A DNA stretch of 39,806 nucleotides from Reclinomonas americana ATCC 50394. Lineage: Eukaryota > Jakobida > Jakobea > Jakobida. The position numbers and the translations under genes are program-made. The notes under the pieces were generated by a model, which was not told the DNA's origin, ran no database searches, and was given only the letters and a program-made list of their open reading frames with translations. Each line of letters starts with the position of its first letter. The first letter of the stretch is position 1. Positions 16,561 to 27,304 of this stretch are shown in pieces. Where the stretch lies: NCBI GenBank assembly GCA_048213135.1, contig PS015367.1, positions 33,231-73,036 of the forward strand, written 5' to 3'.

Positions 16561-17140
16561 GAACCCGCTGGACCTGTGCTGCAAAAGGCAATCACTCTGC
16601 GTGATCGACTGCGTAACAAACTCGACTTGCGACAATGGTGTGTGACAGAGAGGCAAAGAGAGAGAGAGAGAGAGAGGAGGGAGGGAGAGGCAAAGAGAGA
16701 GAAGGGGGAGAGAGGAATGAGTGAGAGAGACAAGTGATGCATGCGAGGCAAAAGGTTGCACACACACACACACACACACTCTTTCTCTCTCTCTCTNNNN
16801 NNNNNNNNNNNNNNNNNNNNNNNNNNNNNNNNNNNNNNNNNNNNNNNNNNNNNNNNNNNNNNNNNNNNNNNNNNNNNNNNNNNNNNNNNNNNNNNNNNNN
16901 NNNNNNNNNNNNNNNNNNNNNNNNNNNNNNNNNNNNNNNNNNNNNNNNNNNNNNNNNNNNNNNNNNNNNNNNNNNNNNNNNNNNNNNNNNNNNNNNNNNN
17001 NNNNNNNNNNNNNNNNNNNNNNNNNNNNNNNNNNNNNNNNNNNNNNNNNNNNNNNNNNNNNNNNNNNNNNNNNNNNNNNNNNNNNNNNNNNNNNNNNNNN
17101 NNNNNNNNNNNNNNNNNNNNNNNNNNNNNNNNNNNNNNNN

Positions 17141-17197
<57 letters not shown>

Positions 17198-20100
17198 GTG
17201 TGTATGTGTGTGCGTGTTCTCACCATCTTATTTACTTGCTGCGACGTTGCGTTCTCTTCTTCTTCTTCTGCCTTCTTCTTCTTCCTCTGCATCCTTTCTC
17301 CCTCCTTGCGCTCACCCTTTCTCACCCTCTCTCTCTCCCTCCCTCCTCTCTCCTCTCTCTTTCTCCACAGGCCCGCATTCCTCGAGGTCTTTCGCGTTCT
17401 CCAATCCGAGCTGCAAGACCTGCAGGAGACCAACGTGGATCACCTGACGTTTCTCGCCGTGCACCCGATGAACTCGCATCCACCCGGGCACCCCAATGCG
17501 CAGCAGCCTGGGGGGCAGTTGGATAGAGGTGGGTGGAGAGGGGGAAGGAGGGAGAAGGGAGGGAGAAGGAGAAGGATGGTAGGGATAGTGTGTGGAAGGG
17601 AATAGGAGGGGAGGTAGAGAGATATACAGATAGATAGAGAGAGACAAAGAGACACAGAGTATCCTTCTCCCTCGCAAACTCTCTCTCTCTCTCTCTCCTC
17701 AGATTATTCTTCGTGCGCGCTGTCGTGTGATAGACGTGCTGTTGTGTGTGAGAGAGAAAGACAGTGAGTGTGTTAGAGAGAGAGAGACAAAGCAAGAGAA
17801 AGAGAGACTTGAAGAGAGACTGAGAGAGAGAGGGAGAGGGAGAGATATTGAGATGAAGAGCGAGAGAGAGTGAAATCACAAGTACAACTGAGCACGCTGA
17901 GAGTTAGAGAAGGACCCGAGAGGCAGAGAAAGTGTGAGGCAAGCAAACACAGTGGGGCAGACGGCGGAGGGAGAGTAAAGCAATGGGGAGGTGAAGTGTG
18001 CGCGGTTTGACTGAGTGAGCAAGAATCACGCGGGGTAAAACGAGAGGAAAAAGGGAGAACTGGACTGAGAAAACAGAGAAGAACACGTCTACGAGCCACG
18101 AAAGCTCAGAAACGGCCAGGCGACGAGTGCAGAGTGCCGGGAGAGAGAGAAGAGAGGGGAGAAGAGATGGAGAGGGAGAGAGGAGGAGGAGGAGGAGGAG
18201 GAGGAGAGAGAGAGAGAGTGAGATTGAGAATGAGGAATGGACAAGCAGAAGTGCAAGTGAGAGAGAGGGGTAGGTCGTTGAGCTTCGCCCAGACAATGAG
18301 ATGTGCAAGTGAGAATCCAGAAGGGAACGAAGAGGCAGCAATACTGAGTGCAAAGCAGTTGCAGTTGGGCGACGGTGATTTCCCATGCCTGTCTTCTCCG
18401 TCTCTGTTCTTGCCTTCTGCGCACTCTTCTGTTCACGGCTGTCGCTTCGTTCTTGCTCTATCGTCTCTCGCTCTCGCTTTCCCTTGCTCTCTCTGTTGCT
18501 CTCCCGGCCTCTCTTTCTCTCCCCTTCCCAATGTTTTCCACCTCTATTGCTCCTTATTCTTCTCCTCTTTTTTCTGTTTGTTCTGTGCTCTCGCTGCATG
18601 CTTCTCTCCCTGTCGCTCACCTGTCTCGCTCGGTTCTCGACCAACCTGTTTCTCTGTCTCCTTTCCCTCGGGCCTCTCTCTCTCTCTCTNNNNNNNNNNN
18701 NNNNNNNNNNNNNNNNNNNNNNNNNNNNNNNNNNNNNNNNNNNNNNNNNNNNNNNNNNNNNNNNNNNNNNNNNNNNNNNNNNNNNNNNNNNNNNNNNNNN
18801 NNNNNNNNNNNNNNNNNNNNNNNNNNNNNNNNNNNNNNNNNNNNNNNNNNNNNNNNNNNNNNNNNNNNNNNNNNNNNNNNNNNNNNNNNNNNNNNNNNNN
18901 NNNNNNNNNNNNNNNNNNNNNNNNNNNNNNNNNNNNNNNNNNNNNNNNNNNNNNNNNNNNNNNNNNNNNNNNNNNNNNNNNNNNNNNNNNNNNNNNNNNN
19001 NNNNNNNNNNNNNNNNNNNNNNNNNNNNNNNNNNNNNNNNNNNNNNNNNNNNNNNNNNNNNNNNNNNNNNNNNNNNNNNNNNNNNNNNNNNNNNNNNNNN
19101 NNNNNNNNNNNNNNNNNNNNNNNNNNNNNNNNNNNNNNNNNNNNNNNNNNNNNNNNNNNNNNNNNNNNNNNNNNNNNNNNNNNNNNNNNNNNNTCCCTCC
19201 TCTGCATCTCCTAGAGTGGTTCTGACACCCCACACTTGCTACTCCCTTCCCTTTTCCCTCACCCATTTTCTCCACCTTCCCGCAGTCCCCGAACTTCTCC
19301 TCTCCCGCCTCCTCCCCGAGATGGAGAAGGACATGGACGCCCTGCGCGACCGCGGCGCCACCCACCCCATGATGTCAGAGGTAAGCCTCCATGCCGGCGC
19401 AGAGTGGGCGTCATACTTTGCGGGTTGAGTTTACGGAGTTGGGGGTATAACTCAGTGGTAGAGTGTTCGCTTTGCATGCGAAAGGTCCGGCGTTCGAACC
19501 GCCGTACCTCCACATTCTTTTTTTATTTTTTATTTATTTTTTCTGAGTGTTCATTCAGCGCTTCTCTCTTGTTCCTCTCACTGTGGTAGGCCGAAAGTGG
19601 TGATTTGATTTTTCTGTGTCCGATTGTGGACCCAGTATTGTGATCAGTCCAATTTTCTGTGTCTTCCTCTGCCTTCACCGAGACGAGAGCCCACTTCCAT
19701 TCTCACTCTCCCCCGTGCGTTCATGCCGCACACTTTGCAGCGTCCGCCCTCCTCTCCACTTTCGTTCTCTTGCTTCCTTGGTGCATTCATTTTGTCGAGC
19801 TCTGACTCTTTCCTTCTCTCGCTCTCCTCGCGCATTCACTCTGGCCCTGATCCTCTCTCCATCTGCCCTCTCCCCTTCTCCACTTGCATTCATGTCTCGA
19901 GCTCTCTGCACATCTCCCCGCGTTTTCGACTCTCTTATCTCGCTCTCCGTCGGTGCGCTGTCTCTCCCCCTTGTCTCCTTCACAGCACTCTCTTGTTTCT
20001 TTCTCACGTCTCTCTCTCTCCCTTCCCCCTTTTCCCCCACCTCTCCCCTTCTCGCAGGACCGCCGCCACACCTTCTCCGAAAAATGCCGCCAACTCGAAA

Positions 20101-21223
20101 AAGACTTTGAGCGCCTGCGCACGGACTTTGTGCAGGCCGGCAAGAACGACCGCTTCATGTCGGCCGGCATGCCCGGCCTTGGCGTGCTCTCGCAGCACCC
20201 GTACGTGGCGAAGCGGCAGGTCGACCGCAACAAGGTCTCCGGCCTGCTGGAGACGGTGCTGATGGGCCGCGGCGGTCAGCCGTCGGTGGTGACGGTGCCG
20301 ACGCAGCCGCCGACCGTGGCCACGATTCCGCAACAGCAGCCAAGCACCCCAGCGGCGACGGCGCCACCGCAGCCGCGCATGCCGCAGCCGCCTCCTCAAC
20401 AGCTGCCACTGCCGCCGCAACCGCAGCCGCCGCCGCCGCCACAGATGCCTCCGCAGCCGCAGACAGCGGCGGCTTCACTGCCTCCCCCGCCCCCGCCCCC
20501 GCCACCACCACCGCCGCCTGGCCTGAATGTGCTGCCGCCGCCACCGCCACCTCCTCCGCCGCCACCAGCGTCCGTGATGGCGCAGCCGTCGCTGGCACAA
20601 ATGGTCGACCCCACGTTGCCGCTGCCGCCGCCGCCGCTGTCGAGCATGCCGCCGGAGCCGCCCATTGCCGAGCCTGTGTCGGTGCCGTCGCGCAAGCGTG
20701 GGGCCAAGGTTTGTTTGCTCAGTTGTTTATTTGTGTGGCTGGCGGTGTGGTGACTCACTCGTGCGATGCAGTCGCCGCCGCCTGGGCAGCCCGACACCAA
20801 GAAACCGAAGAATAGTACGTTTCTATCTCTCTCTCGCTCACGCACACACACTTCCCTTTGCCGTCATCTTCTGTCGTTGCGCCGCTTGCGCGTCTCCTAT
20901 CGGTTCGAAGTGCAGCGATCGCTCTTCTCGTCGTATCTGTCACCACTCTCCCGTCCCCTCTCCTTCCCTTCCCTTCTCTCTCTCTCTCTCTCTCATCTAT
21001 CTATCTTTCTCCGTATCTCTCTCATTCCACGCCCCCTAAATCGCTGCGTGTGTATTGGTCGCAGTGAAACGATCGCTCTTCTCCGTGTGTCTGTCTCCTC
21101 TGTCCTCCCCTTGCCTTTCTTTCTCTCTCACGCCCCTAACTCAAGCCTCTTAATTATACGTCGCTGTCGGGTATAGTTCGCGATAGCCTTCTATTCGTTT
21201 CCCTTTCCCCTTACCCGGCTCTC

Positions 21224-21255
<32 letters not shown>

Positions 21256-22252
21256 NNNNNNNNNNNNNNNNNNNNNNNNNNNNNNNNNNNNNNNNNNNNN
21301 NNNNNNNNNNNNNNNNNNNNNNNNNNNNNNNNNNNNNNNNNCCTTCCCCTGCATCATGCGTCGCTGCACCGCATGTTTCTCCTATCGCAGCGATCGCTCT
21401 TCTCCTTGTACCTGTCCCCGCTGTCTCCCTTCTCCTCCCCGCTCCCCTTCTCACTCCCTTTCCTGACTTTTCTTCATCACCAGCTGGTCGCGGCCGCGGT
21501 GCTACCAAGAAGACCAAGGCGGGTCGTGGAGGAGATGCGCTGCAGCCGCCGCCGCCGATGCCGCCGGCCATGGTGCCGGGCATGCCGCAAGTGGCGCCTC
21601 CAGTCATGCCGCCCGCTGGTGGGGGCATGCCGATGGTGCGTGGTGGGATGATTGTGTGAGGTTACAGTTCATGAGCATCATTTTTTCTCGCAGCAGCAGC
21701 AGGCTGGTCGAGGCAAGCGCATTCCACCGGCGGCTGCCGCGGTGCCGGCGCAGGATGCAGCGGCCTACAACTATATGGTGCACCAGAATCAGATGGTGAG
21801 CGTGCAGAGGGGAAAAAGGGAAAGGGTGGGGGAAGGAGAAGGGGAAAAGCAGAAGGAGATTCGGCGGTCTTTCTTCGGCCCACTGACTCTCCCTTCTCCC
21901 TCCGCAGAACGCCGGTTCCGCCGCCGCCGCCGCCACCGCTCCCGTTCCTCCCCCCGCCATGCCACCCGCCGGCTACGGCTACCCGCAACCAAACCCCTAC
22001 GGCAACACGTACGCCGTGGCGCCTGGCGCACCACCCGTCGGCGCCGCCCCTCCCGGCTACTATGGCATGCCCGCACAGGCTGTGCAGGGACGCGCCGTCA
22101 CCGCCGTCACCATGCCGCAGCACCCGCAGCCGCCGCCGCCACAACAGCAGCAGCCGCTTAATCAGCCACCACAGCAGCTGCCGCCGCCTCCGCCGCCACC
22201 GCCACCGCCTCCACCGGCAGCGGATTTCAATGTGGAGGATGTGTTCAGTTAA
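16561..22252 (+). CDS. MED8: Mediator complex subunit 8 with long proline-rich tail (first exon not found)
   Basis: Nuclear co-activator subunit of the Mediator head, linking transcription factors to RNA polymerase II. Exons: 16561-16637, 17371-17528, 19286-19380, 20058-20708, 20772-20814, 21484-21635, 21694-21795 and 21908-22252; all phases agree (540 residues). Family signs: a helix ending LRQWPAFLEVFRVL (human MED8 has TWPSVLDSFALL at this place), then LTFLAVHP, then VPELLLSRLLPEMEKDMDAL, close to the IPVMLS..LLPEME block of plant MED8, then a charged helix. The C-terminal 300 residues are disordered: long Pro runs, Gln/Pro/Met repeats, a KKPKN basic patch and GRGRG, ending DFNVEDVFS. No ATG lies in frame upstream in the first exon (TGA precedes), so a short upstream exon is missing. 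Introns contain three assembly gaps and a tRNA gene. Confidence 0.85.
16797..17140. other. Assembly gap (344 N)
   Basis: Run of N inside the first visible MED8 intron, flanked on both sides by (CT)n. No coding sequence is expected to be lost, because the flanking exons join in phase (TG|G making Trp). Confidence 1.
18690..19193. other. Assembly gap (504 N)
   Basis: Run of N in the MED8 intron 17529-19285, which starts GA-rich and becomes CT-rich on the + strand. The flanks are (CT)n. An exon hidden in the gap cannot be fully excluded, but the neighbouring exons join in phase and the protein matches the family across the junction. Confidence 1.
19441..19512 (+). tRNA. tRNA-Ala (anticodon TGC)
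   Basis: 72 nt that fold as a standard cloverleaf: acceptor stem GGGGGTA (19441-19447) with TACCTCC (19505-19511, one G-T pair) and discriminator A at 19512; D arm ACTC..GAGT; anticodon stem TTCGC/GCGAA with loop TTTGCAT; T arm CGGCG TTCGAAC CGCCG. The internal A box (TAACTCAGTGG) and B box (GTTCGAAC) are intact, and there is no intron. It is a nuclear-type RNA polymerase III gene nested in the same orientation inside the MED8 intron 19381-20057. Confidence 0.97.
19518..19552 (+). terminator. Pol III terminator of the tRNA-Ala gene
   Basis: A run of seven T begins six bases after the tRNA 3' end, followed by further T-rich backup runs (TATTTTTTATTTATTTTTT). This is the usual oligo(dT) stop for RNA polymerase III. 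Confidence 0.85.
21256..21341. other. Assembly gap (86 N)
   Basis: Run of N in the MED8 intron 20815-21483, directly after a (CT)n tract. Confidence 1.
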
Positions 22253-22430
22253 AGGGTTGATGGTTGGTCAAGGGTCAAGGGAGGTGTGGGGGGAAATTGA
22301 GCGAGGGCGAAGGGTAGAAGGGTCGCGGTGGAAGGGCGAAGGGTCCAGGAGCAAGGGTCGACGGTGAAGAGTCGGCTGCCTGTTGGGAAGTCGCAGGGTT
22401 TGTTGGTGGTTGATTGGCTTCTCCCCGTCG
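22253..22430 (+). other. MED8 3' region with AGGGTC-type short repeats
   Basis: After the MED8 stop the strand shows many short purine-rich words, AAGGGT, GGTCAAGGGTCAAGGG and GGGCGAAGGGT. The same word in reverse (TTGACCCT) repeats in the inverted-repeat element at 9707-9886. No AATAAA is seen and there is no gene. Confidence 0.55.
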
Positions 22431-22434
22431 CGAA

Positions 22435-23110
22435 CCTGTCACCACTGAGTCGATTCACCACTCGTGCATTCGCCACCTCTCGCACACCACCAGCGCGAGC
22501 AGCAGCAACAAGCCACGTTGACGACAAACACGACAAATCGCTTTGTCGTTATTTTTAATGGAACAAGAATTCCAAATGCTTCGTTCCCTCGCGCGATTCA
22601 CCACTGGCGCACTTGCCGCTTCTCTTCGCAGCACCGCCACCAGCACAGGCAGCAACAGGCCAGGGTGCCAAGTTTGACCAAAACATGACAAATTGTCCTG
22701 CTGTCGTATTTCAGGCAACAAAAAATGCTTCGTTCCCTCGCGTGATTCACCACTCGCACATTCACCACCTCTCCTCGCATCACCACCAACACCACCAGCA
22801 ACAAGCTACAAGCCGCGAGAAAAGGAAACGATCCAAGAACGACACGACAAATCGTCCTGTCGTCCTTCATGCAACAAAGAATGCTTCGTTCCCTCGCGCG
22901 ACTCGCCACTCGCACATTCACCACCTCTCCTCGCACAACCACCACCACCAGTCACACAGGCAACAGCAAGCCACGCTGCCAAGTTACACCGACGAAACAC
23001 GACAGAACGTCCTGTTGTCGTCCTTCATGCACCAACCAAAGAATGCTGCGCCTTCTCGCGCGACCACTACACCGCCTCACCACGACTCGCACATTCGCCA
23101 CCTCTCGTCG
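22435..23110 (+). repeat. Tandem array of degenerate METTL17 start/presequence copies, period about 144-162 bp
   Basis: About five copies. Four contain ATG CT(T/G) CG(T/C) at 22576, 22725, 22881 and 23043. A fifth, left-most copy (from about 22440) matches the downstream part without an ATG. Each copy continues with CGATTCACCACTCGCACATT-like sequence, a CACCACC-rich part, CAGCAACAAGCCACG, and a CACGACAAATCGTCCTGTCGT-like segment of which the shared core is ACGACA..TCGTCCTGT. Copy 2 stops after six codons (TGA). Copy 3 runs in frame into the last copy, whose ATG at 23043 starts the METTL17 coding region. Confidence 0.9.
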
Positions 23111-26100
23111 CACACCACCACCACCACCACCTGCAGCAGCAACAATCGCCGTTGAAGACAAACAAGAAAACGTCGACGTCGACGACGTTCTCTCCCCCTC
23201 TTCTTCCTCTTCTTTGACTGCTTCTGCTGTTCGCGCTCTACGAAGCAACAGTGCAGTGTCGTATGGTTGCCCGGGGCTTCCTCCACGCTTTGTTGCTCGA
23301 CTGGAGCAGTTGGTGAAAGGTGAGAATGAGAGAGAGAGAATGAGAGAGAAAGAGTGTTAGCTCTCTCTGTCTCTCTGTTTGTTTGAGTGTCTATCAGTTG
23401 CTCTCTCTTCTCTTGCTTGTCTCTCTTTCTGTGTCTCTTTCTCTGTCATTCATTCTGCTTCTCATTGTGTTCTTCTCTCTATGTCTGTCTCTCTTTCTCT
23501 CTTACCTCACAGTCTTCCTCTCTGTCTCTGTCTCTCTCTTTCTTCCTGCTTCTATTTATGTGTCTTTTGGCCTCACCTTCCCCTTTTCTGTCTCTTTCTC
23601 TGCTGCTTTCAGTCTATCTGTCTCTGTCTCTCTCCTCCACTTTCTGTCTCTTACTCCTTCCCTCAGTCTTCTTCTTCTTTGAGTCTCACTGTCTTTGTCT
23701 CTCTTCCCCCTCCCTTTCTCTCTCTTCCCCCTTTTTCTCTCTCTCTCCTCCTCTTTCTTTCTCTTCCTCCTTCCATCAGNNNNNNNNNNNNNNNNNNNNT
23801 CTTCTTCTTCTTCTTCTTCTTCTTCTTGTTCTTCTTCTTCTCTCTCTTTCATCTCCCTCTATCAGTCTCCCTGCTTCCTTCCCTCTTCTGTCTCCTTCTT
23901 TCCTCTCCTCTCCTCCCTTCATTCTTCCTTTTCTTCTTCTTCTTCTTCTTCTCTCTTTCATCTCCCTCAATCAGTCTCCCCGCTTCCTGCCCTCTTCTGT
24001 CTCCTTCATTCACTCTTCCTTTCCTCTTCTGTCACCTCTCACATTTCCTTCCATCCCTCTCCCATGCTTCTCCTCCCTCTTCCCTCTCTCTCTCTCTCTT
24101 TCATCTCCCTCTATCAGTCTCCCTGCTTCCTTCCCTCTCACCCCTCACTCCCTCCCCTCGTCCCTTCCCTCTTTTATCGTCACCCTCTTCCTTCTCTTCC
24201 TTGTCTCTCTTTCCTTCCTTCTCAGTGATTCCGCGAAGTCGACTGCGACAAGATGCTGCGCACTTGAGCGAGGCGCTCCGGCTGCGAACAGTCTCCAAGG
24301 GAGTGAACAAGGAGACGGGCGAGTTGTTGACCAGTGTGGGGTGAGTAGATGAAGAGAGGGAGAGAAGGAGAAGAACTGAAAGAGAAGAGGAGGAAGAGAG
24401 GGTGGAGCGGAAGGAGGAAGAGAAGGACAAGGAGCAGAAGAAGGAGAAGAAGATGAAGGAGGAGGAGGAGGAGAAGAAGAAGAAGAAAACGAAGAAAGAT
24501 GAAGAAGAAGAACAAGAACAAAAAGAAGAAGATGAAGAGGAGGAGGAAGGAGGAGGAGAAGAAGAAGAAGAAGAAGAAGAAGGCGAGAAGGCTTGTCTTC
24601 TTCTTCTTCTCCTTCCTCCTGCTGCATCGCCCTCAGCCCCCTCTCCTCTCCCCCTTCCTCATTTCCTCCCTTCCCCTCATCCCGCGCAGCACCCAGGACC
24701 TTCAATCTCCCACCTCCTCTTCCTCCTCCTCCTCCTCCTCTTCCGCCGCACCATCCACGCAAGCCACCGCCGCCGCCAACAGCCGCGCACGTCGCCTGCG
24801 CTTTGACGAACGCGGTGCAACCGGCGTGCCACCCATTGTGTACGGGCAGCGCGAGGCCATGGCATACGCCGTGCATCGCATGCCGGGCGTGTACGCAGTG
24901 ATGGAGCGGGTGTTTCGCGAGGTCTGGTGTGGAGGGCGATGGACTGCGTGTGGTGCGTGGCACTGATTTTTGTTGGGGTGGCAGGTGGGCCATCGTCTCG
25001 GACCGTCGTTCGTGCCGCAATCGTATCTCGACATGGGCACTGGACCAGGCACGGCAATCTGGTTCGTCCTCTCCTCGTTCTCTTCTCCGTGCTATCCTCG
25101 TCTNNNNNNNNNNNNNNNNNNNNNNNNNNNNNNNNNNNNNNNNNNNNNNNNNNNNNNNNNNNNNNNNNNNNNNNNNNNNNNNNNNNNNNNNNNNNNNNNN
25201 NNNNNNNNNNNNNNNNNNNNNNNNNNNNNNNNNNNNNNNNNNNNNNNNNNNNNNNNNNNNNNNNNNNNNNNNNNNNNNNNNNNNNNNNNNNNNNNNNNNN
25301 NNNNNATACTTAGACCTCCTCAATTCTGGCCTTCTATGTGCGCTTACGTTCTCATTCTTTGTTACACTGCTTGCCTTCCAACTCGAAAGCTCAGTTTCTC
25401 ATCCCTCATTTCACGACATCCTCGCCATCCGCCTGCACCGCAAGTCGCCCTTTTCTTTTCCCTTTGCTGTTCCTCACTTTCCCTTTCCTTCTTACTTGCC
25501 GCAGCGCCGCTGTTGAACTCTGGCCGCAAGACAAGGCCCTTCGTGAGATCCTGGCCGTCGAGCCCTCCTCGGCCATGATGGACGTCGCCTCGACAATCCT
25601 CGCCGGTGCGACTCTCCTTGCTCTCGCCTCGCTCCCCTCTTCCATCTCTCACCCATCCTCCTTCGCAGACGTCCCCGGCATTGTGTGGCGCCGCTTCCTC
25701 AACGAGAGCCTCAGTCGCCAGTTTGATCTCGTCAGCTGCGCCTACGTTCTCAGCGAGCTCTACAGCGACAAGGTCCGCGCCTCCACCGTGCAGTCGTTGT
25801 GGGAGAAGACCGGCAACGCGTTGGTGTGTGAGAAGGAGAGGAGGGGAAAGGAGAGGAAGGGAGGGGAGATCGGGGGAGAGGAGAGGAGAAGAGCATGGAG
25901 AAGAGGAGAAGAGAAGAGAACAGGAGATGAGAGGAGAGGAGGGGAGAGGAGAAAGGAGAAGAGATAGGAAGAGAGGAGAAGAGAATGGAAGAAAAGAAAA
26001 AGAAGAGAAGAGAAGAGAGGAGAGAAGAGAACAAGAGAAGAAAAGTGAAGAGGAGAGAAAGGAGAGAAGAAGAGAAGAGAAGAGATGAAGAGGAGAAAGG

Positions 26101-27167
26101 AGAAGAGATGGGGAGAGAAGAGAACGGAAGAAGAGGAGAAGAAGAAAACGGAGGATAGGAGAGAAGCGAAGAGAGGAGAAGAGCATGGAGAAGAGGAGAA
26201 GAGGAGAGAAGAAAGTAGATCTGGCTGACTGTGCACGCGTCGCAGGTGATTGTCGAACCGGGCACGCCAGTGGGCTTCAAGCACATTAGAAATGCTCGCG
26301 ACACGCTGATTGCCAGCGGCGCGCAGATTATTGCCCCAGTTGCGTGGTGGGTGATGAGGAGAGGGAGAAAGAAAGAGGAACAATGTTCGCCCTTCTTCAG
26401 TTGCTTCTCATCTCTTCTGTTGAATGAGCGTTCTGAGCTTGTCTTCTTTTCTCTCTTCGCCCCTTCATTCCTACCAATCTTCGCATGCCTCAGTCGCCCC
26501 TCGTGACTCATTATCCGCTTCTCGCTTCCATTCATCGTCTCGCATGTTCTCAATTTGGCGCGTAACGTTGCTTCACACCGTCATTCCCTTCTCTTTCCTC
26601 CTCCTCCTCCCCCTCCTTCTCTCCTCCCTCTCCTCTCCTCCTTTCCCTCATCCTTTGCCCCCGCAGTGCCCCCACTCCTCCACCTGCCCGATGCCCGGCA
26701 ACTCCTGGTGCCACTTCCTGCAACGCGCACAACGCCCGGAGCTCCAGCGCATCTCCAAACAGCACGCCACACGCGGCTTTGAGGACGAGAAATTCTCCTA
26801 CATTGTCGCCGTTCGTTCGCCCACTTCTCCCGCTCCTACTGCCGCCGAGGAGGAGAAGGAGGAGGAACCCTCTCGAGTAGTGCGCGGTCCGCGACGTCGC
26901 GGCGGGCACACGCTGCTCGATTTGTGCACACCGCGCGGCACGCTGGTGACGAGTCACGTGGTCAGTCGTTCGCAGGGACTCGAATACCGCTTTGCGCGCA
27001 AGGCGAACTGGGGCGATCGATATCCGTTCGCCGTGCCCGACAAGGTGGTGGTCGAGGAGGAGGAGGTTGAGGGCGAAGGCGGCAGTGCTGTTGTTGTGGT
27101 GGATGAAGTAGAGGAGGACGAGGAGGAAAAGCCGATGCGCAGAAATCGACGACGAGGACGCGAATAA
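23043..27167 (+). CDS. METTL17: METTL17 / Rsm22, mitochondrial ribosome small-subunit assembly factor
   Basis: Methyltransferase-fold protein of the mitochondrial matrix that binds the small ribosomal subunit during assembly; in this family the fold carries an iron-sulfur cluster. Exons: 23043-23319, 24226-24340, 24690-24921, 24985-25061, 25505-25605, 25669-25823, 26246-26338 and 26667-27167 (516 aa, all phases agree). The N-terminus (MLRLLARPLHRLTTTRTFA) is a typical mitochondrial presequence. SAM-fold motif I is YLDMGTGPGTAIW (residues 222-234). The cluster ligands are present: CPHSSTCPMPGNSWC gives Cys351, Cys357 and Cys365, and a fourth Cys437 lies in HTLLDLC, with the spacing of human METTL17. 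The end (RKANWGDRYPF) is also typical of the family. A very acidic tail (EEEE, EEDEEE) and a poly-Ser stretch near residue 138 are additions. A start at 22881 would add 54 residues in frame. Confidence 0.92.
23780..23799. other. Assembly gap (20 N)
   Basis: Short N run in METTL17 intron 1, before a (TTC)n tract. The round length of 20 suggests an arbitrary spacer of unknown true size. Confidence 1.
23842..24150 (+). repeat. Three-copy repeat in METTL17 intron 1
   Basis: CTCTCTTTCATCTCCCTCTA and the following TCAGTCTCCC(T/C)GCTTCCT(T/G)CCCTCT occur at about 23840, 23953 and 24092. Each copy ends its first half in ATCAG, which looks like a 3' splice site after a pyrimidine tract. The whole intron (906 bp) is pyrimidine-rich after its first 40 bases. 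Confidence 0.8.
25104..25305. other. Assembly gap (202 N)
   Basis: N run in the METTL17 intron 25062-25504. The flanking exons join in phase (TG|C), so no family-conserved sequence seems to be lost. Confidence 1.
25845..26215 (+). repeat. GA-rich low-complexity tract in METTL17 intron 6
   Basis: About 370 bp of almost pure purine (AGGAGAAGAGAAGAG-type). Some blocks are duplicated, for example GAGCATGGAGAAGAGGAGAA at about 25890 and 26180. It directly follows the 5' splice site at 25824. Confidence 0.85.
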
Positions 27168-27168
27168 A
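27163..27168 (+). promoter_or_regulatory. AATAAA overlapping the METTL17 stop codon
   Basis: The last coding bases and the TAA stop (27165-27167) form the hexamer AATAAA. The next gene starts only 137 bp downstream, so this may be the real polyadenylation signal. If so, the 3' UTR is very short. Confidence 0.45.
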
Positions 27169-27304
27169 AAGGTAAAAGTTTTGGGTGCTTGTCCGAATGT
27201 TCGGACCTAACTTCACCTTCCTTTCCTGACGAGCGCCTCATTCACAGTTGTTGTGTGAGCGAGCGGTGGTGGTGTGCGAGGGGAAATTGTCTTTTTCTTG
27301 ATTG

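Noticed and set aside
16721-19428. Long open frames across the N gaps on both strands
   Set aside because: They exist only because N runs carry no stop codons and because (CT)n/(GA)n are open in all frames.
24402-24600. Lys/Glu-rich frame with the look of a charged nuclear protein
   Set aside because: It is the purine-rich first half of a METTL17 intron; the flanking exons join in phase without it.
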